DNA of 64,000 nt. Origin: Terriglobales bacterium (lineage in GTDB: Bacteria > Acidobacteriota > Terriglobia > Terriglobales > Acidobacteriaceae). How positions within the stretch are numbered: position 1 is the stretch's first letter; each line of letters begins with the position of its first letter. A program made the position numbers and the translations under genes. The stretch covers positions 1 through 64,000 of the forward strand of contig DASPRM010000139.1 in the NCBI GenBank assembly GCA_035624455.1, read 5' to 3'. The notes below the pieces were generated by a model, which saw only the letters and a list, made by a program, of their open reading frames with translations, did not search any database and was not told the origin of the DNA. This document shows positions 61,794 to 64,000 of this stretch, in pieces.

Positions 61794-64000
61794 ACATCTC
61801 GGCTCCATTTATCAAACGGCCGATAGGAACCTCGTTGCTCACCATCGCGCTGTTTCTATCGGGAGCGCTGGCCTTCAATTTTCTTCCCGTAGCCCCTCTG
61901 CCGCAGGTGGAATTTCCGGTGATCCAGGTTTCGGCAGGCTTGCCGGGCGCGAGCCCGGAAACAATGGCATCCTCGGTTGCTACTCCGCTAGAGCGACAAT
62001 TCGGCCGGATCGCGGGCATCAACCAGATGACATCTGCAAGCCAGCTGGGGTCGACCAGCATCGCGTTGCAATTCGATCTGAGCCGCAATATCGATGCCGC
62101 AGCTCGGGATGTACAGGCTGCGATCAACGCTGCGCGCGGGCAGCTTCCGGCGAACCTTCCGCAGAATCCGCAATATCGCAAGGTGAACCCCGCGGATGCT
62201 CCCATCCTGATCCTGGCGTTGAGTTCGGACACGATCACTCTGCCACGAATTTATGACGCTGCGGATTCCATTCTCGCTCAGAAACTGGCCCAGGTTTCAG
62301 GTGTCGGCCAGGTCGTTGTCGGAGGAGGAGCGCGGCCGGCAGTCCGCGCGGAACTGAATCCCTCGCTGCTGAACAACATGGGAGTAGGTACGGAGCAGGT
62401 GCGTAATGCACTCGCGGCAGCAAATGCCAATCGACCCAAGGGGGAAGTGTGGGGCGAAAGTAGCGCCTGGACGATCTCTGATAACGATCAGTTGATGAGA
62501 GCCGACCAATACCGCACTCTGATCGTTGCCACCAGCAAGACGGGAGGGAACGTACGGCTTGGCGACGTGGGCGATGTTACCGATTCTGTGGAAGACACCC
62601 GCAATGCCGGCGTGTCGAACGGAAAGCCATCGGTGTTGATTATCCTGTTCCGCCAACCCGGCGCCAACATTATTGACACAGTGGATGGGGTCTATGCCCT
62701 GATGCCACAGTTAAAGGCCTCCATTTCGCCGGCGATTAACATGTCGGTCGTGCTCGACCGTACAACCACGATACGGGCCTCGGTGGCTAATATCGAATTT
62801 ACCCTGGTACTGTCAGTCATTCTGGTGGTGCTGGTAGTTTTCGTGTTCCTAAGAAACCTTCGCGCCACCATGATTCCGAGCGTCTCAGTACCGCTTTCGT
62901 TAGTGGGGACGTTCGGGATCATGTACCTGTTGGGGTACAGTCTCGACAACCTGTCGTTGATGGCCTTGGCGATTTCCACGGGCTTCGTCGTGGATGACGC
63001 AATCGTAGTCCTGGAGAATATCAACCGCTTTCTCGAGCAGGGAATGCCGGCTGTGCAGGCGGCATTCAAGGGATCGAGCGAGATCGGGTTTACCGTGCTC
63101 TCCATGAGCACCTCGCTGGTGGCGGTGTTCATTCCCATCCTGCTGATGGGCGGAATCGTGGGCCGCTTGTTCCGTGAATTTGCGGTAACCCTGAGTGCAG
63201 CCATTGGCGTGTCGCTGGTGGTTTCGCTGACTACCACGCCCATGATGTGCGCCAAATTCCTGCGGCCGCTCGACCAGGAAAAACATGGGCGACTCTTCCG
63301 CGCCAGTGAAGCCAGCTTTAAATGGATTCTGAACACGTATGGCCGGTCTCTGCGCTGGGTGCTGCGCTACCAGCCGCTGATGTTGCTGATTACCATCGCC
63401 ACTGCTTGTTTGAGCGTGTATCTCTATATCATTGTTCCCAAGGGTTTCTTCCCCCAGCAGGACACGGGTCGGCTGAACGGCGGACTTCAGGCCGAGCAGG
63501 ACATTTCCTTCTCTGCCCTGCGCGGCAAGATGATGCAGTACGTAAGAATCGTGATGGCGGATCCCGCGGTCAGCACGGTAACGGCATTTGTCGGCGGCGG
63601 TATCAGCAATACCGGCCGGATGTTCGTGGTTCTCAAGCCCCTGAAGGAGCGCAGCCATGTCACCTCGGATCAGGTGATCAACCGCCTGCGTCCCAAGCTG
63701 AGCAGCGTTCCTGGCGCCAGCATGTTCCTGCAAGCCTCGCAGGACTTGATGATCGGCGGTCGCTTCGGCAACGCGCAATACCAATACACGCTGCAATCAG
63801 AAAATCTGAATGACCTGACGACCTGGGCGCCGCAGGTGTTTGCGAAGCTACGCACCCTTCCAGAACTACGTGATCTCTCCACTGACCAGCAGAATCGCGG
63901 CCTGGAAGCACATGTAGCGATTGACCGGGATACGGCCTCGCGGCTGGGGGTAACTCCGCAAGCCATCGACAACGCCCTCTACGACGCGTTCGGCCAGAGG
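61790..64000 (+). CDS. RND multidrug efflux permease (MdtC-like), 3' truncated by window
   Basis: The second permease of the operon; 737 codons are visible and the frame is open to the window edge. The ATG at 61790 overlaps the MdtB-like stop (ATGA). The N-terminal part [20 protein letters not shown], the porter-domain segments and the TM4 Asp pair ([15 protein letters not shown]) are present; the C-terminal third is outside. The protein is about as similar to the first permease as MdtC is to MdtB, judging by shared blocks such as YDAFGQR. An outer-membrane factor gene may follow beyond the edge. Confidence 0.93.
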   Translation, partial: MNISAPFIKRPIGTSLLTIALFLSGALAFNFLPVAPLPQVEFPVIQVSAGLPGASPETMASSVATPLERQFGRIAGINQMTSASQLGSTSIALQFDLSRNIDAAARDVQAAINAARGQLPANLPQNPQYRKVNPADAPILILALSSDTITLPRIYDAADSILAQKLAQVSGVGQVVVGGGARPAVRAELNPSLLNNMGVGTEQVRNALAAANANRPKGEVWGESSAWTISDNDQLMRADQYRTLIVATSKTGGNVRLGDVGDVTDSVEDTRNAGVSNGKPSVLIILFRQPGANIIDTVDGVYALMPQLKASISPAINMSVVLDRTTTIRASVANIEFTLVLSVILVVLVVFVFLRNLRATMIPSVSVPLSLVGTFGIMYLLGYSLDNLSLMALAISTGFVVDDAIVVLENINRFLEQGMPAVQAAFKGSSEIGFTVLSMSTSLVAVFIPILLMGGIVGRLFREFAVTLSAAIGVSLVVSLTTTPMMCAKFLRPLDQEKHGRLFRASEASFKWILNTYGRSLRWVLRYQPLMLLITIATACLSVYLYIIVPKGFFPQQDTGRLNGGLQAEQDISFSALRGKMMQYVRIVMADPAVSTVTAFVGGGISNTGRMFVVLKPLKERSHVTSDQVINRLRPKLSSVPGASMFLQASQDLMIGGRFGNAQYQYTLQSENLNDLTTWAPQVFAKLRTLPELRDLSTDQQNRGLEAHVAIDRDTASRLGVTPQAIDNALYDAFGQR

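Noticed and set aside
62692-63796. Long minus-strand frames inside the second RND permease
   Set aside because: The plus strand has an uninterrupted RND permease from 61790 to the window edge; the opposite frames are shadows.

Overview
The window looks like one continuous chromosomal stretch from a Gram-negative, moderately GC-rich bacterium of the phylum Acidobacteriota (Terriglobia-like). This is inferred from gene content, not from a marker-gene search. The pointers are: bacillithiol ligase BshC together with outer-membrane proteins (porin, PagL-like deacylase, RND efflux); a Ser/Ala/Lys-rich exported protein ending in the acidobacterial-type SGVYHKGGRWYGNTKNG domain; a fused formiminotransferase-cyclodeaminase; and many exported proteins of unknown function. 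I see no prophage, insertion sequence, CRISPR array or plasmid genes. It reads as core chromosome with a few accessory pieces (a RES/Xre toxin-antitoxin pair, an HNH protein, a pfpI remnant).

Layout. 1-1.4 kb: exported proteins and an HNH nuclease, all on the minus strand. 1.7-6.5 kb: a plus-strand operon of OmpR-type response regulator, histidine kinase, coiled-coil porin and exported cupredoxin-like protein, closed by a terminator. 6.7-9.2 kb (minus): GluQRS, an exported PrxQ-type peroxiredoxin and the Lys-rich repeat protein. 9.4-14.4 kb (plus): receiver-ATPase fusion, exported cyclase, BshC, MFS exporter. 14.8-21.7 kb: DinB polymerase, RES/Xre toxin-antitoxin pair with a palindromic operator, divergent GT51 protein, ceramidase-like protein, mechanosensitive channel. 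22-32 kb: a large Gly-rich/HEAT protein, a pfpI remnant, M28 peptidase, DinB-like protein, TPR protein, a PilZ-DHp fusion, GNAT, GT2. 32.5-36.4 kb: aminotransferase, 2-hydroxyacid dehydrogenase, nicotinamidase, PurQ. 36.5-38.2 kb (minus): ECF sigma / anti-sigma / Spy-like operon.

38.3-43.0 kb is the most interesting part. A plus-strand operon begins with a 31-codon open frame carrying five Cys codons, three of them consecutive, followed by an intrinsic terminator directly in front of a siroheme sulfite/nitrite reductase gene. The operon continues with the two siroheme synthesis genes (Met8-like and SUMT), then a complete tRNA-Cys(GCA) gene 2 nt after the SUMT stop codon, then a 42-residue membrane peptide and a YeiH-family putative sulfate exporter, and ends in a strong terminator. 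The sequence supports a cysteine-responsive transcription attenuator, with mutually exclusive antiterminator and terminator stems. It would sense charged tRNA-Cys while driving both cysteine-sulfur assimilation and the tRNA-Cys gene itself. The structural fit is read from sequence; the mechanism is inference.

43.2-64 kb: an unrecognised coiled-coil protein, short AI-2E-type permease, YebC, PagL-like lipid A deacylase, formiminotransferase-cyclodeaminase, an exported unknown, a YVTN beta-propeller lipoprotein, DAHP synthase, endonuclease IV, LeuRS, a STAS/receiver-like protein, and an MdtABC-type RND efflux operon whose last gene runs off the window.
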